Assembly (NCBI GenBank): GCA_964602055.1
Contig: CAZRPU010000022.1
Coordinates: 1 to 32,679, forward strand
From: JACPLA01 sp964602055
Lineage (GTDB): Bacteria; Bacteroidota; Ignavibacteria; UBA10030
Reading direction: 5' to 3'
DNA length: 32,679 nucleotides
Shown: positions 8,494-17,210 of the stretch, one piece after another
How the letters are laid out: each line of letters begins with the position of its first letter
Numbering within the stretch: the first letter of the stretch is position 1
The notes under the pieces: generated by a model
Told to the model about the DNA's origin: nothing
The model's database searches: none
The model's input: only the letters and a program-made list of their open reading frames with translations
Translations under genes and position numbers: made by a program

Positions 8494-9618
8494 ATGAAAC
8501 GAGTCATGATCATTGCCGGAGAAGCATCGGGGGATTTGCATGGTTCGGGCGTTGTGCGGGAACTGCGGAAGTTGAATCCGAAGGTTGAGATTTTCGGTGT
8601 CGGTGGGGAAAAAATGAAAAGGGAGGGAATGAGCCTCGTGTACCACATCCGCGAACTTGGTTTCATGGGCTTCGTGGAGGTGGTTCGGCATCTCCCGTTC
8701 ATCAAAGTGATGGAGTACACGCTGGAACAAATTGTGAAGTTCAAGAAACCCGATGTCCTGGTCCTGATCGACTATCCTGGGTTCAATCTTCGCTTTGCCC
8801 GACGCGTAAAAAAATACGGCATGAAGGTGGTGTACTATATCAGCCCTCAGGTCTGGGCATGGCATCAATCGCGCGTCAAGAAAATGCGGGGAATCGTTGA
8901 CATGATGCTTGTGGTGTTCCCCTTCGAAGTCGATTTCTACAAGAAGGCGGGAATTCCAGCGGAGTTTGTCGGCCATCCGCTCCTGGAGGTGCTTGATGGC
9001 GGCATGACGAGGAAGGGATTCTGCAAACGCTACGGCATTGACGGATCGAAGAAAATTCTCGGGCTTATTCCCGGAAGTCGGCGGCAGGAAATCGAGAAGA
9101 TATTCCCCGCGATGCTTCGTGCCGCACGACAGGTGGCGGCGGAAGAAAATATGGAAATCGCTTTGGCGGTTGCACCGACACTGGAAGAATCTCTCTTCCG
9201 GACGCTCTTTGGCGTGGAAGACGTTCGTCTGGTGAAAGGAGCGACCTATGACCTCATGAATCATGCGGACTTCGCGTTTGTCACCTCCGGAACGGCGACG
9301 CTCGAGACCGCGTGTTTCGGCACTCCCATGTTCGTCGTGTACAAGACATCCTGGCTGACCTATGCCATTGGAAGGCTTCTTGTGAGAATCCGCAATATCG
9401 GACTCGTGAATATTGTCGCCGGGAAGACCGTTGTCCCGGAGTTCCTTCAGCATCGGGTCAAAGCCGCTGCACTGGCACGTGAGGCGCTGCTGCTCCTGCG
9501 AGACAGCCGGAGGATGAAGAGTATGCGCGATGAACTCTCTCTCATCCGAAAGAAACTGGGCTCCCGGGGCGCTTCGAAGCAGGTTGCCAGGCACATTCTG
9601 CGGGTTGCTGCATTGTGA
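8494..9618 (+). CDS. lpxB: Lipid-A-disaccharide synthase
   Basis: A GT19 glycosyltransferase that joins UDP-2,3-diacylglucosamine and 2,3-diacylglucosamine-1-phosphate (lipid X) at the inner membrane to form the lipid A disaccharide. The 374 residues are standard length. Recognisable features are the N-terminal AGEASGDLHG (8-17), the YYISPQVWAWH segment, the nucleotide-binding LIPGSRRQEI and the C-terminal TSGTATLE motif. Its TGA overlaps the GTG of lpxK, so the two successive lipid A enzymes are translationally coupled. Identification is secure. Confidence 0.97.
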   Translation: MKRVMIIAGEASGDLHGSGVVRELRKLNPKVEIFGVGGEKMKREGMSLVYHIRELGFMGFVEVVRHLPFIKVMEYTLEQIVKFKKPDVLVLIDYPGFNLRFARRVKKYGMKVVYYISPQVWAWHQSRVKKMRGIVDMMLVVFPFEVDFYKKAGIPAEFVGHPLLEVLDGGMTRKGFCKRYGIDGSKKILGLIPGSRRQEIEKIFPAMLRAARQVAAEENMEIALAVAPTLEESLFRTLFGVEDVRLVKGATYDLMNHADFAFVTSGTATLETACFGTPMFVVYKTSWLTYAIGRLLVRIRNIGLVNIVAGKTVVPEFLQHRVKAAALAREALLLLRDSRRMKSMRDELSLIRKKLGSRGASKQVARHILRVAAL

Positions 9619-10655
9619 AGCCGTCACCGGTTTTGCTTCCGCTTTCGTGGTTGTACGGGGCGGCGGTCTCGATGAGAAACATGTTCTTTGACGCCGGACT
9701 GATGCCTGTGGATCGGGTCGATGTTCCGGTGATTTCCGTGGGAAATATTTCGACAGGCGGCTCCGGCAAGACACCCTTCGTCGCGGGCATCGCGGCGCTC
9801 CTGAAAGAGAAGGGAAGAAATCCTTCGATTGTCAGCCGCGGCTACGGGAGAACGACAAAGGGATTTCAGGTCATCAGCAATGGAAAGCAAAAATGCACAG
9901 AGGCCTCTTCCGGGGGCGATGAACCGGCTCTTCTGGCCGATCGCTTGACAGGCATTCCGATCGTCGTCGACGAAGACAGAGGTCATGGGGCGAAAATGGC
10001 CGTGACAATGTTCCATTCGGATGTGGTCATCCTCGACGACGGGTTTCAGCACCGGTCGCTCCACCGGAACTGTGACATTGTCCTCATCACGGCGCGCGAA
10101 CTGCATCATCGGCAGTGGCTTCTTCCGGCGGGATACGGGAGAGAGCCGTTCAGTTCCCTGAAACGAGCTGATCTTCTGGCGATCACAAAGTGCAGCAGCA
10201 CGAAAGATTTTGAGGTACTCGCTCCTGAACTGAGAGAACGCTTTCAGGTTCCCGTGATCGGGGTCCGCCATGCGGCAGCGGAAATCCGCCGCGGCAGCGA
10301 CGCCCGTCAGGAAGAACAGAACACGCTGAGGGGAAAAAAAGCAGTGGCGTTTTCGGGGATTGCCGACCCGGACTCCTTTGAGCGGACGCTCGGGGATTTG
10401 GGCGTTTCCGTCGCCGTTCATCATCGCTTCGACGATCATCATTGGTTTACGGGGAATGATGTCGATGCGATCTTGAAATCGTTGAAAAACACGCAAGCGG
10501 AAATACTTGTGACCACCGAAAAGGATTTCATGAGATTGGAATCGACGAAAGAGGAATTTGGCGATGCGCTGTTGACCGTCGGCGTGCGGACGGAAATCAT
10601 CGCCGGGCAGGAGGATCTGGTGGAAACTCTGCAACACGCAACAGAACGAGGATAG
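9615..10655 (+). CDS. lpxK: Tetraacyldisaccharide 4'-kinase
   Basis: Phosphorylates the 4' position of the lipid A disaccharide, the step after LpxB, at the cytoplasmic face of the inner membrane. The 346 residues include an N-terminal membrane-associated stretch, Walker A GNISTGGSGKTPF (43-55), the SRGYGR signature (74-79) and the catalytic LDDGFQHR region (140-147). A TTEKD motif near the C-terminus is also typical. The GTG start at 9615 overlaps the lpxB stop as GTGA and gives the expected N-terminus. Identification is secure. Confidence 0.97.
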   Translation: MKPSPVLLPLSWLYGAAVSMRNMFFDAGLMPVDRVDVPVISVGNISTGGSGKTPFVAGIAALLKEKGRNPSIVSRGYGRTTKGFQVISNGKQKCTEASSGGDEPALLADRLTGIPIVVDEDRGHGAKMAVTMFHSDVVILDDGFQHRSLHRNCDIVLITARELHHRQWLLPAGYGREPFSSLKRADLLAITKCSSTKDFEVLAPELRERFQVPVIGVRHAAAEIRRGSDARQEEQNTLRGKKAVAFSGIADPDSFERTLGDLGVSVAVHHRFDDHHWFTGNDVDAILKSLKNTQAEILVTTEKDFMRLESTKEEFGDALLTVGVRTEIIAGQEDLVETLQHATERG

Positions 10656-10658
10656 TGC

Positions 10659-11789
10659 ATGGCTTTGTTGTTTCATGAATCGGAGTCTATGACCCTGGGC
10701 GTCGAAATCGAATTGCAGATTATCGACGCGAAATCGAAGGATCTTTCTCCGGCATCCCCAAAGATCTTCGAGAAGCTGGGAGGAGAGCAAACGCATATCA
10801 AGGCGGAACTCCTCCAATCCATGATCGAAATCAACACGGGGATCTGCAAGAACATCGCCGAAGTGCGTCGCGATCTTGAAGAACAGTTCGGCATACTCGA
10901 AAAAATCGGTTCGGGACTGGGTGTCGAATTTGCCACAGCCGGGTCCCATCCGTTTGCCCGCTATCAGGAGAGAATTCTTTATCCGGCCGAACGCTACAAG
11001 ACGCTGATCGACAGGAATCGGTGGATGGCGAGGCGCCTCATGATTTTCGGTCTCCACGTACACGTGGGCATGTTCAACGCCCATCATGCAATGGCCATGA
11101 ACAATGCGATGCTCCATTACATGCCGCATCTCCTTGCCTTGTCGGCCAGTTCGCCGTTTTGGCAGGCGAAAGATACGGGATTGGCATCGAGCCGCGTTAC
11201 GATTTTCGAAGCGCTCCCCACGGGAGGGCATCCATGTACGTTTCATCACTGGAGTGATTTTGAATTTTTCTATGATTCCATGATTGCTTCGAAATCGATC
11301 ACATCGATCAAGGACATTTGGTGGGATATTCGTCCCCATCCCTCGTACGGGACGGTAGAAATCAGAGTGTGCGACGGACTGCAAACGCTGCGCGAAACAG
11401 TGGCCCTTGTTGCTTTTGCGCAATGTTTGTATGCCTGGTTCAACCAGCGCTACAAGGATGGGGAAATTGTTGATCCCCCTGCATATTGGGTTCTTCGGGA
11501 GAACAAGTGGAAGGCTTCGCGCTTTGGCGTTGAAGCGGAGATTATTCTGGACGCCACGGGAAAGACCAACCTCTTGAGGTCCGAAATTGATTGGCTCGTG
11601 AAGAGGTTGAAACCAATTGCAGCGTCGCTCGGCTGTTCGCAGGAGCTGGACGACGTCACGAAAATGCTTCACCATGGACTCGGCTACGAGCGTCAGAGGA
11701 AAATCTATGAGAAGGAGGGCACGTTCCTGGCGGTAACCGAGGCGAACATTCAGGAATTCAAGAGGCGAGAGCCGCAGTTTTGGGACTAA
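10659..11789 (+). CDS. Carboxylate-amine ligase, YbdK/GCS2 family
   Basis: An ATP-dependent ligase of the glutamate-cysteine ligase type 2 family, 376 residues. The N-terminal TLGVEIELQ carries acidic metal-binding residues Glu16 and Glu18. HVHVGM is the conserved histidine-rich strand, and WWDIRPHPSYGTVEIRVCD is the family signature. Many members join glutamate to an amine or amino acid, but the partner is not defined for this branch. It lies 3 bases after lpxK and 12 bases before a gamma-glutamyl hydrolase gene, so the pair may make and break one gamma-glutamyl compound. The family is secure and the substrate unknown. Confidence 0.88.
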   Translation: MALLFHESESMTLGVEIELQIIDAKSKDLSPASPKIFEKLGGEQTHIKAELLQSMIEINTGICKNIAEVRRDLEEQFGILEKIGSGLGVEFATAGSHPFARYQERILYPAERYKTLIDRNRWMARRLMIFGLHVHVGMFNAHHAMAMNNAMLHYMPHLLALSASSPFWQAKDTGLASSRVTIFEALPTGGHPCTFHHWSDFEFFYDSMIASKSITSIKDIWWDIRPHPSYGTVEIRVCDGLQTLRETVALVAFAQCLYAWFNQRYKDGEIVDPPAYWVLRENKWKASRFGVEAEIILDATGKTNLLRSEIDWLVKRLKPIAASLGCSQELDDVTKMLHHGLGYERQRKIYEKEGTFLAVTEANIQEFKRREPQFWD

Positions 11790-11801
11790 CAAGGAGGATG
11801 C

Positions 11802-12539
11802 GTGAGACTGGGTATTACGGACAACATGAGGCCAAAGCCGTCATTTGACAATTATCTTCGCTGGATCCACCGTGTCGATCCTCAAATCGAATTGGTGAAG
11901 CTCTCCTCGCTCCTGAAGAATGAGGAAAAAGTGCGGTCCCTCGATGGGCTCATTCTGACCGGAGGAGGAGATGTACATCCTTCATTATACGGTAAACCGG
12001 AAGCAATCGAACATGTGGAAGAGGTGAACGAGCAGCGTGATGCCTTTGAACTCAAAGTGATTGAAGAGGCGCTGGATGCTGAAATTCCCATTCTCGGCAT
12101 TTGCCGAGGAATGCAGATCATGAATGTCTTCCTGGGAGGAAGCCTTATCGTGGATCTTCCGATGGCAGGGTATCGAAGCCATGTTATTCGCGACGGTGTC
12201 GATTTTCGCCATCCGCTGGAGTTGCTGCCGGACTCGTTGTTGGAAAGCATTGCCGGGCCGGGGCCTCATAAGGTCAACTCTGTCCATCATCAGGCGGTGG
12301 ATGAGCCCGGGAAGGGGCTCAAGGTCGTCGCTCGGTCCGATGACGGCGTTATCGAAGCACTCGAATGGGTGCTGAAAGACCGGATGCCGTTCCTTCTTCT
12401 CGTGCAATGGCACCCGGAGCGCATGGCTGATTTCGACAACCCTTGTTCGGGTCGCATTGCGGAACATTTTCTGAAAGAAGTACGCGTATCAACCTCTCAT
12501 CAAAAGCACTCAATAGCTGACAAAGAAACGGAGCAGTAA
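11802..12539 (+). CDS. Gamma-glutamyl-gamma-aminobutyrate hydrolase-like (class I glutamine amidotransferase fold)
   Basis: A 245-residue peptidase C26 family protein related to PuuD, which cleaves gamma-glutamyl-GABA. The nucleophile elbow is GICRGMQ with Cys101, and the rest of the triad is His204 and Glu206 in QWHPE. LTGGGDVHPSLYG (52-64) is the typical oxyanion-side loop. The GTG start is supported by a strong ribosome binding site, AAGGAGG, about 7 bases upstream. It directly follows a YbdK-type ligase, and no other putrescine-pathway gene is nearby. The substrate is therefore better described as an unknown gamma-glutamyl amide. Confidence 0.88.
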   Translation: MRLGITDNMRPKPSFDNYLRWIHRVDPQIELVKLSSLLKNEEKVRSLDGLILTGGGDVHPSLYGKPEAIEHVEEVNEQRDAFELKVIEEALDAEIPILGICRGMQIMNVFLGGSLIVDLPMAGYRSHVIRDGVDFRHPLELLPDSLLESIAGPGPHKVNSVHHQAVDEPGKGLKVVARSDDGVIEALEWVLKDRMPFLLLVQWHPERMADFDNPCSGRIAEHFLKEVRVSTSHQKHSIADKETEQ

Positions 12540-12543
12540 TCTC

Positions 12544-15309
12544 ATGGCAAAGAATCCTCACTACGTATATTTTTTCGGCAAAGGAAAAGCCGAAGGCACC
12601 GCGGAAATGAAGAACCTTCTGGGCGGCAAAGGCGCGAACCTGGCCGAAATGACCAACATTGGTCTCCCCGTTCCCCCGGGCTTCACCATGACGACCGAAG
12701 TCTGCACCTATTACTACGAACATGGACGGTCTTACCCGAAGACCCTGCGCAAGGACGTGGAATCAGCGATGAAGAAAGTGGAAAAGGCCATGGGCGCGGC
12801 GTTCGGCAATCCGCAAAACCCGCTCCTGGTTTCTGTGCGCTCCGGGGCCAGAGCCTCGATGCCCGGCATGATGGACACGATTCTGAATCTCGGACTAAAT
12901 GATGAAACCGTTCGCGGCCTCATTGACAAGACAAAGAACGAACGGTTCGCTTACGACTGCTACAGAAGATTTGTGCAGATGTACGGCGATGTTGTTCTCG
13001 GCCTGAAGCCCGTCCACAAAGACGATATTGATCCGTTTGAGGCCATCATCGAGGAGAAGAAAAAGCAAAAGGGAGTCCACCTCGACACCGAATTGACGGC
13101 GGAAGACCTCAAAGATCTCGTTGCCCGCTTCAAAGGAGCCATTAAAGAGAAAACAGGGAATGATTTTCCTCAGAACCCCATGGACCAGCTGTGGGGCGCC
13201 ATCGGGGCAGTCTTCGGCTCGTGGATGAATGACCGGGCAATCGCCTACAGAAAACTGTACGATATCCCGAGTTCCTGGGGTACTGCGGTCAATGTCCAGA
13301 CCATGGTCTTTGGGAACATGGGGGAAGATTCCGGCACGGGGGTTGCGTTCACGAGAGATCCCGCGACAGGGGAAAACGTCTTCTACGGTGAGTTCCTCAT
13401 GAACGCCCAGGGCGAAGATGTGGTCGCAGGAACGAGGACGCCGCTGCCGATTTCCGATCTCGCAAAAAACGATCCCACAACGTACAAACAGCTTGAGAAA
13501 ATCCGTTCAGCCCTTGAGAAGCATTATAAGGAGGTCATGGACATCGAGTTCACGATTCAGCAGGGAACCCTCTACATGCTTCAGTGCCGCGTGGGCAAGC
13601 GCACTGCGTTTGCGGCAATCAAGATCGCGGTTGATATGGTCGACGAGAAATTGATCAGCGACAAAGAGGCGCTTCGACGGATTCAGCCAGATCAGTTGAA
13701 CCAGCTGCTGCGCCCGATTTTCGATCCGGCACAGAAGGCGAACGCCGTGAAAAGTGGCAAGCTTCTCGCGAAAGGACTCAACGCCGGACCGGGAGCGGCC
13801 ACCGGGCGCGCCGTGTTCAACGCGCAGGATGCGGAAGAATGGGCCAAGCGCGGTGAAAAGGTCATTCTGACGAGAATTGAGACATCACCGGAAGATATCA
13901 AGGGAATGGATGCGGCGGAGGGGATTCTGACTGCGCGCGGCGGCATGACGTCGCACGCCGCTCTCGTTGCCCGCCAGATGGGAAAGGTGTGCGTGGCAGG
14001 ATGCAGCGTACTCGAAATCGATTATGCAAGTCATACCATGCGCGTTGGAAATCAGGTGGTGAAAGAGGGAGACTGGCTTTCCATCGACGGCACCACGGGC
14101 GAGGTGATGATTGGAAAAGTTCAGACCCGCCCATCGGAAGTCCTCCAGGTCCTCATTGACCGCACGCTGAATCCGAAAGAGGCGGTGGTCTATCAGGAAT
14201 TCACCAAAATCATGAACTGGGCGGATAAGTACCGGCGTCTGGGAGTCAGAACGAACGCGGACCAGCCCGACCAGGCAGCCAACGCGGTTGCCTTCGGAGC
14301 TGAAGGAATTGGTCTTTGCCGGACGGAACATATGTTCTTCGGCGAGGGAAAAATCGGGCCTATGCGCGAAATGATTCTCGCTGATACGTTGGAAGACCGA
14401 AAGGCCGCTCTGGCGAAACTCCTGCCGCTTCAACGAAAGGACTTCGAGGGGATCTTCGAGGCAATGGACGGACGGCCTGTCACGATTCGCACCATTGATC
14501 CGCCTCTGCACGAATTCCTTCCTCATGACGAGTCATCGCAAAGAGAGCTTGCAGGGCAGATGGGCGTTCCTTTTGAAAAGGTCCGGCAGCGGGTTGAATC
14601 GCTCCACGAATTCAATCCCATGCTTGGCTTCCGCGGATGCCGATTGGGTGTTATCTACCCTGAAATTACGGAAATGCAGTCACGGGCAATATTTGAAGCG
14701 GCTGCCGCCGTGAAGAAACGGGGTAAGGGCGTGGAGCCGGAGGTGATGATTCCTCTCGTGGGAAATGTGAAGGAACTGGCACACCAGGAAAAGATTGTTC
14801 GGAATGTGGCTGAACAGGTTATGAAGGAATCGGGCACGAAGTTCCGGTATTTGGTCGGGACCATGATTGAGGTTCCGCGCGGCGCCGTGACGGCGGATGA
14901 AATAGCTGCCCATGCGGAGTTCTTCAGTTTCGGGACGAACGATCTGACGCAGACAACCCTCGGAGTAAGCCGGGACGACGCCGGCAGATTCCTCATTCCG
15001 TACGTCGACCGCGAGATCTATGCCAAAGATCCTTTTGAAGCCATCGACAGGCCCGGTGTGGGCGTTCTTATGCAGATGGCGGTGGAAAAAGGGCGGTCGG
15101 CGAGACCCAACATCAAGCTCGGGATCTGCGGAGAGCACGGAGGCGAGCCCTCCAGCGTCGAGTTCTGCCACGAGATCGGATTGAATTACGTGAGTTGTTC
15201 GCCGTTCCGCGTGCCCATTGCCCGTCTTGCTGCCGCCCGCGCAGCGCTGGCAGATTCGAAACCGGGGAAAAAGAAGGCCTCAACCAAGAGAACGCACGCA
15301 CGAAAATAG
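12544..15309 (+). CDS. ppdK: Pyruvate, phosphate dikinase
   Basis: Interconverts pyruvate, ATP and phosphate with PEP, AMP and pyrophosphate, in either gluconeogenic or PPi-yielding glycolytic direction. The 921 residues are slightly longer than common bacterial forms (about 875-890), mostly because of a basic lysine-rich C-terminal tail. Domain order is ATP-grasp (GGKGANLAEM near residue 28; SVRSGARASMPGMMDT), then the swivelling domain with phosphohistidine His471 in GGMTSHAAL, then the PEP barrel with catalytic Cys862 in GICGEHGG. Thr469, two residues before the His, matches the position controlled by PDRP kinases in other organisms; no PDRP gene is in view. It lies 4 bases after the hydrolase gene. 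Confidence 0.98.
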   Translation: MAKNPHYVYFFGKGKAEGTAEMKNLLGGKGANLAEMTNIGLPVPPGFTMTTEVCTYYYEHGRSYPKTLRKDVESAMKKVEKAMGAAFGNPQNPLLVSVRSGARASMPGMMDTILNLGLNDETVRGLIDKTKNERFAYDCYRRFVQMYGDVVLGLKPVHKDDIDPFEAIIEEKKKQKGVHLDTELTAEDLKDLVARFKGAIKEKTGNDFPQNPMDQLWGAIGAVFGSWMNDRAIAYRKLYDIPSSWGTAVNVQTMVFGNMGEDSGTGVAFTRDPATGENVFYGEFLMNAQGEDVVAGTRTPLPISDLAKNDPTTYKQLEKIRSALEKHYKEVMDIEFTIQQGTLYMLQCRVGKRTAFAAIKIAVDMVDEKLISDKEALRRIQPDQLNQLLRPIFDPAQKANAVKSGKLLAKGLNAGPGAATGRAVFNAQDAEEWAKRGEKVILTRIETSPEDIKGMDAAEGILTARGGMTSHAALVARQMGKVCVAGCSVLEIDYASHTMRVGNQVVKEGDWLSIDGTTGEVMIGKVQTRPSEVLQVLIDRTLNPKEAVVYQEFTKIMNWADKYRRLGVRTNADQPDQAANAVAFGAEGIGLCRTEHMFFGEGKIGPMREMILADTLEDRKAALAKLLPLQRKDFEGIFEAMDGRPVTIRTIDPPLHEFLPHDESSQRELAGQMGVPFEKVRQRVESLHEFNPMLGFRGCRLGVIYPEITEMQSRAIFEAAAAVKKRGKGVEPEVMIPLVGNVKELAHQEKIVRNVAEQVMKESGTKFRYLVGTMIEVPRGAVTADEIAAHAEFFSFGTNDLTQTTLGVSRDDAGRFLIPYVDREIYAKDPFEAIDRPGVGVLMQMAVEKGRSARPNIKLGICGEHGGEPSSVEFCHEIGLNYVSCSPFRVPIARLAAARAALADSKPGKKKASTKRTHARK

Positions 15310-15324
15310 TGTGGAAGGTCACTA

Positions 15325-15348
15325 ATGTGGAAGGACTGTACTGAATGA
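15325..15348 (+). CDS. Possible 7-codon leader ORF coupled to queA
   Basis: An ATG at 15325 opens a 7-codon frame (MWKDCTE) ending in TGA at 15346-15348, overlapping the queA start as ATGA. GGAAGG (15313-15318) lies 6 bases before it, and a second GGAAGG (15329-15334) lies 10 bases before queA. The GTGGAAGG unit is duplicated, so both starts have the same ribosome binding site. Translation is not proven; chance is possible at this length. Confidence 0.3.
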   Translation: MWKDCTE

Positions 15349-16382
15349 AGCTCTCAGATTTTCGATATCCGCTTCCCCGCAATCTTGTCGCAAAATTTCC
15401 CGCGAAGCCACGGGACCATTCCTCTCTGCTGGTGCTCAACAGAGCCGATGAGTCTATGGAAGACAGGAAGTTCTTCGAGATTGCTGAGTATTTCAATAAA
15501 GGCGACTGCCTTGTGGTCAATGAAACGCGTGTGTTTCAGGCCAGATTGTTCGGGAAAAAAGAGAAAACCAACGCAAAAATCGAGGTGTTCCTTCTTCGCG
15601 AACTGAATGCCGAGGAAAACATCTGGGATGTTATCGTTGACCCGGCACGCAAAGTGAGGATCGGGAACAAGATCTTTTTCGATGACGGGAAACTCTGGTG
15701 TGAAGTGATCGATAATACCACCTCCCGCGGCCGGACGGTCCGATTCAACCACAAAGGTGACTTCTTCAAGATCATCGAGCGGATCGGCATTACGCCTCTT
15801 CCTCATTATATCAAGCGGGACGCAACGAACAAGGACAAGGAAACATATCAGACGGTTTACGCCCGAGTCCTGGGGGCCGTTGCCGCACCCACCGCAGGGC
15901 TTCACTTTACCAAGGCCCTCCTGCGAAAGATTCAGTCAAAGGGTGTCAAGATCGTGCCTGTCGTTCTGCACGTCGGCCTCGGATCGTTCCGGCCGGTCGA
16001 AGTGGAAGATCTCACGAAACACAAGATGGATTCGGAATACTACGAGATCTCGAACGAGGCGGCCCACACCATCAACAAGACGATCGATGCAAAGCACAAT
16101 GTGTTCGTCGTCGGGACGAGCACGTGCAGGGCGCTCGAATCGAGCGTCACATCGGATGGCCATGTAAAACCCTCGCGTGGATGGACCGATAAGTTTATCT
16201 TTCCGCCATTCGATTTCAAGGTCACCGACAAGCTTATTACGAATTTCCATCTCCCCGAATCAACGCTCCTCATGCTCGTCAGCGCATTCGCAGGCCATGA
16301 TTTCATGATGAGGGCCTACAAGAAAGCAATCAAGGAAGGATACCGGTTCTACAGCTACGGCGATAGCATGCTGCTGCTGTAA
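15345..16382 (+). CDS. queA: S-adenosylmethionine:tRNA ribosyltransferase-isomerase
   Basis: Transfers the ribosyl part of S-adenosylmethionine to preQ1 in tRNA, forming epoxyqueuosine at wobble position 34. The 345 residues are standard. The start MKLSDFRYPLP matches the family pattern, as do VVNETRVFQARL, APTAGLHFT, VLHVGLGSFRPV, GTSTCRALES and TNFHLPESTLLMLV. No other queuosine gene is nearby. Its start overlaps a possible 7-codon leader ORF. The upstream gap from ppdK is only 35 bases, so operon transcription is likely. Confidence 0.97.
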   Translation: MKLSDFRYPLPRNLVAKFPAKPRDHSSLLVLNRADESMEDRKFFEIAEYFNKGDCLVVNETRVFQARLFGKKEKTNAKIEVFLLRELNAEENIWDVIVDPARKVRIGNKIFFDDGKLWCEVIDNTTSRGRTVRFNHKGDFFKIIERIGITPLPHYIKRDATNKDKETYQTVYARVLGAVAAPTAGLHFTKALLRKIQSKGVKIVPVVLHVGLGSFRPVEVEDLTKHKMDSEYYEISNEAAHTINKTIDAKHNVFVVGTSTCRALESSVTSDGHVKPSRGWTDKFIFPPFDFKVTDKLITNFHLPESTLLMLVSAFAGHDFMMRAYKKAIKEGYRFYSYGDSMLLL

Positions 16383-16397
16383 ACCCTGGAGAGCGCA

Positions 16398-17117
16398 ATG
16401 ACGCAGGAACGGCCGAAAGTTTATGTGGTGATACCCGCTGCCGGGTCTGGGACGAGAATCGGTGGCGCCACGCCCAAACAGTTCCTCAGCCTCGAAGAAA
16501 AACCTATTCTTGTGCACACGGTGCAGCGGTTTGAGGCTTCCGCCGAAGTGGATGAGATAGGCCTTGCCGTGCCGGAAGATTCGATCGTTGACGTGGAAGG
16601 GATGATCACCCGCTACAGGCTCAACAAGGTGAGCAAGATCGTCTCAGGGGGGGAGAAGAGACAGGATTCGGTCTTCAATGTTCTCAAACGCCTCGACATT
16701 CGCCTGGGCGATCTTGTCCTCGTGCACGACGGTGTCCGGCCGTTTGTTGCTCCGCAAAAAATCTCGGAGCTTGTCGCCGCCTGCCGCGACAACGATGCCG
16801 CCGTTCTGGCGGTCCAGCCGAAGGACTCGATTCGCCGTTCGAACGGCGGAGGCTTTTTTGATCAAATGCTCGACCGCAGCGCGGTCTGGTTGATACAGAC
16901 ACCGCAGGCATTTAAGGGCGTTCTTCTTCTCAAAGCCTTCGAAAAAGCCGTCAAGGAACGATTCTCTTCGACGGATGAAGCTGCCCTTGTGGAACGGATG
17001 GGCGTGAAAGTGAAGATCGTTGAGGGAAGCTACGACAATATCAAGATTACGACGAAAGAAGACCTTGAGCTTGGAGCACTGATTTTGCAGCGCTGGCATC
17101 AGCTCGGGTTCGCCTGA
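16398..17117 (+). CDS. ispD: 2-C-methyl-D-erythritol 4-phosphate cytidylyltransferase
   Basis: Third enzyme of the MEP (non-mevalonate) isoprenoid pathway: CTP plus methylerythritol phosphate gives CDP-ME. The 239 residues are standard. Nucleotide-binding features are IPAAGSGTRIGG (12-23) with PKQF (26-29), then the VHDGVRPFV loop (109-117), QTPQAF and the TDEAALVE segment. Residue 213 onward has the usual NIKITTKEDL. GGAG lies a few bases before the ATG. It ends the tightly packed run; the next gene is 93 bases away behind its own promoter. It shows the organism uses the MEP route. Confidence 0.97.
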   Translation: MTQERPKVYVVIPAAGSGTRIGGATPKQFLSLEEKPILVHTVQRFEASAEVDEIGLAVPEDSIVDVEGMITRYRLNKVSKIVSGGEKRQDSVFNVLKRLDIRLGDLVLVHDGVRPFVAPQKISELVAACRDNDAAVLAVQPKDSIRRSNGGGFFDQMLDRSAVWLIQTPQAFKGVLLLKAFEKAVKERFSSTDEAALVERMGVKVKIVEGSYDNIKITTKEDLELGALILQRWHQLGFA

Positions 17118-17139
17118 CGCGACTCCGGCAGCCGACGGC

Positions 17140-17168
17140 TTGCATCTTTATCCCAAACTTCCTATTTT
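17140..17168 (+). promoter_or_regulatory. Candidate promoter for plsY-gpsA
   Basis: TTGCAT (17140-17145) and TATTTT (17163-17168) are separated by exactly 17 bases in the 93-base gap after ispD. Transcription would begin near 17175, about 36 bases before the plsY ATG. AAAGGA just upstream of the ATG can serve as the ribosome binding site. Confidence 0.5.
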
Positions 17169-17210
17169 CTCGAAGCTTTAACTCACACTTTCACCAAAGG
17201 ATACCGGCGA

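Noticed and set aside
7909..9774. A 621-codon minus-strand open frame over the methyltransferase and lpxB
   Set aside because: It is antisense to certain genes, has a composition rich in His, Arg and Phe, and shows no recognisable domain.
9624..11792. A 722-codon open frame on the minus strand across lpxK and the YbdK-type ligase
   Set aside because: It lies wholly antisense to two well-identified genes. Such frames arise from codon bias on the coding strand. The translation shows no family features.
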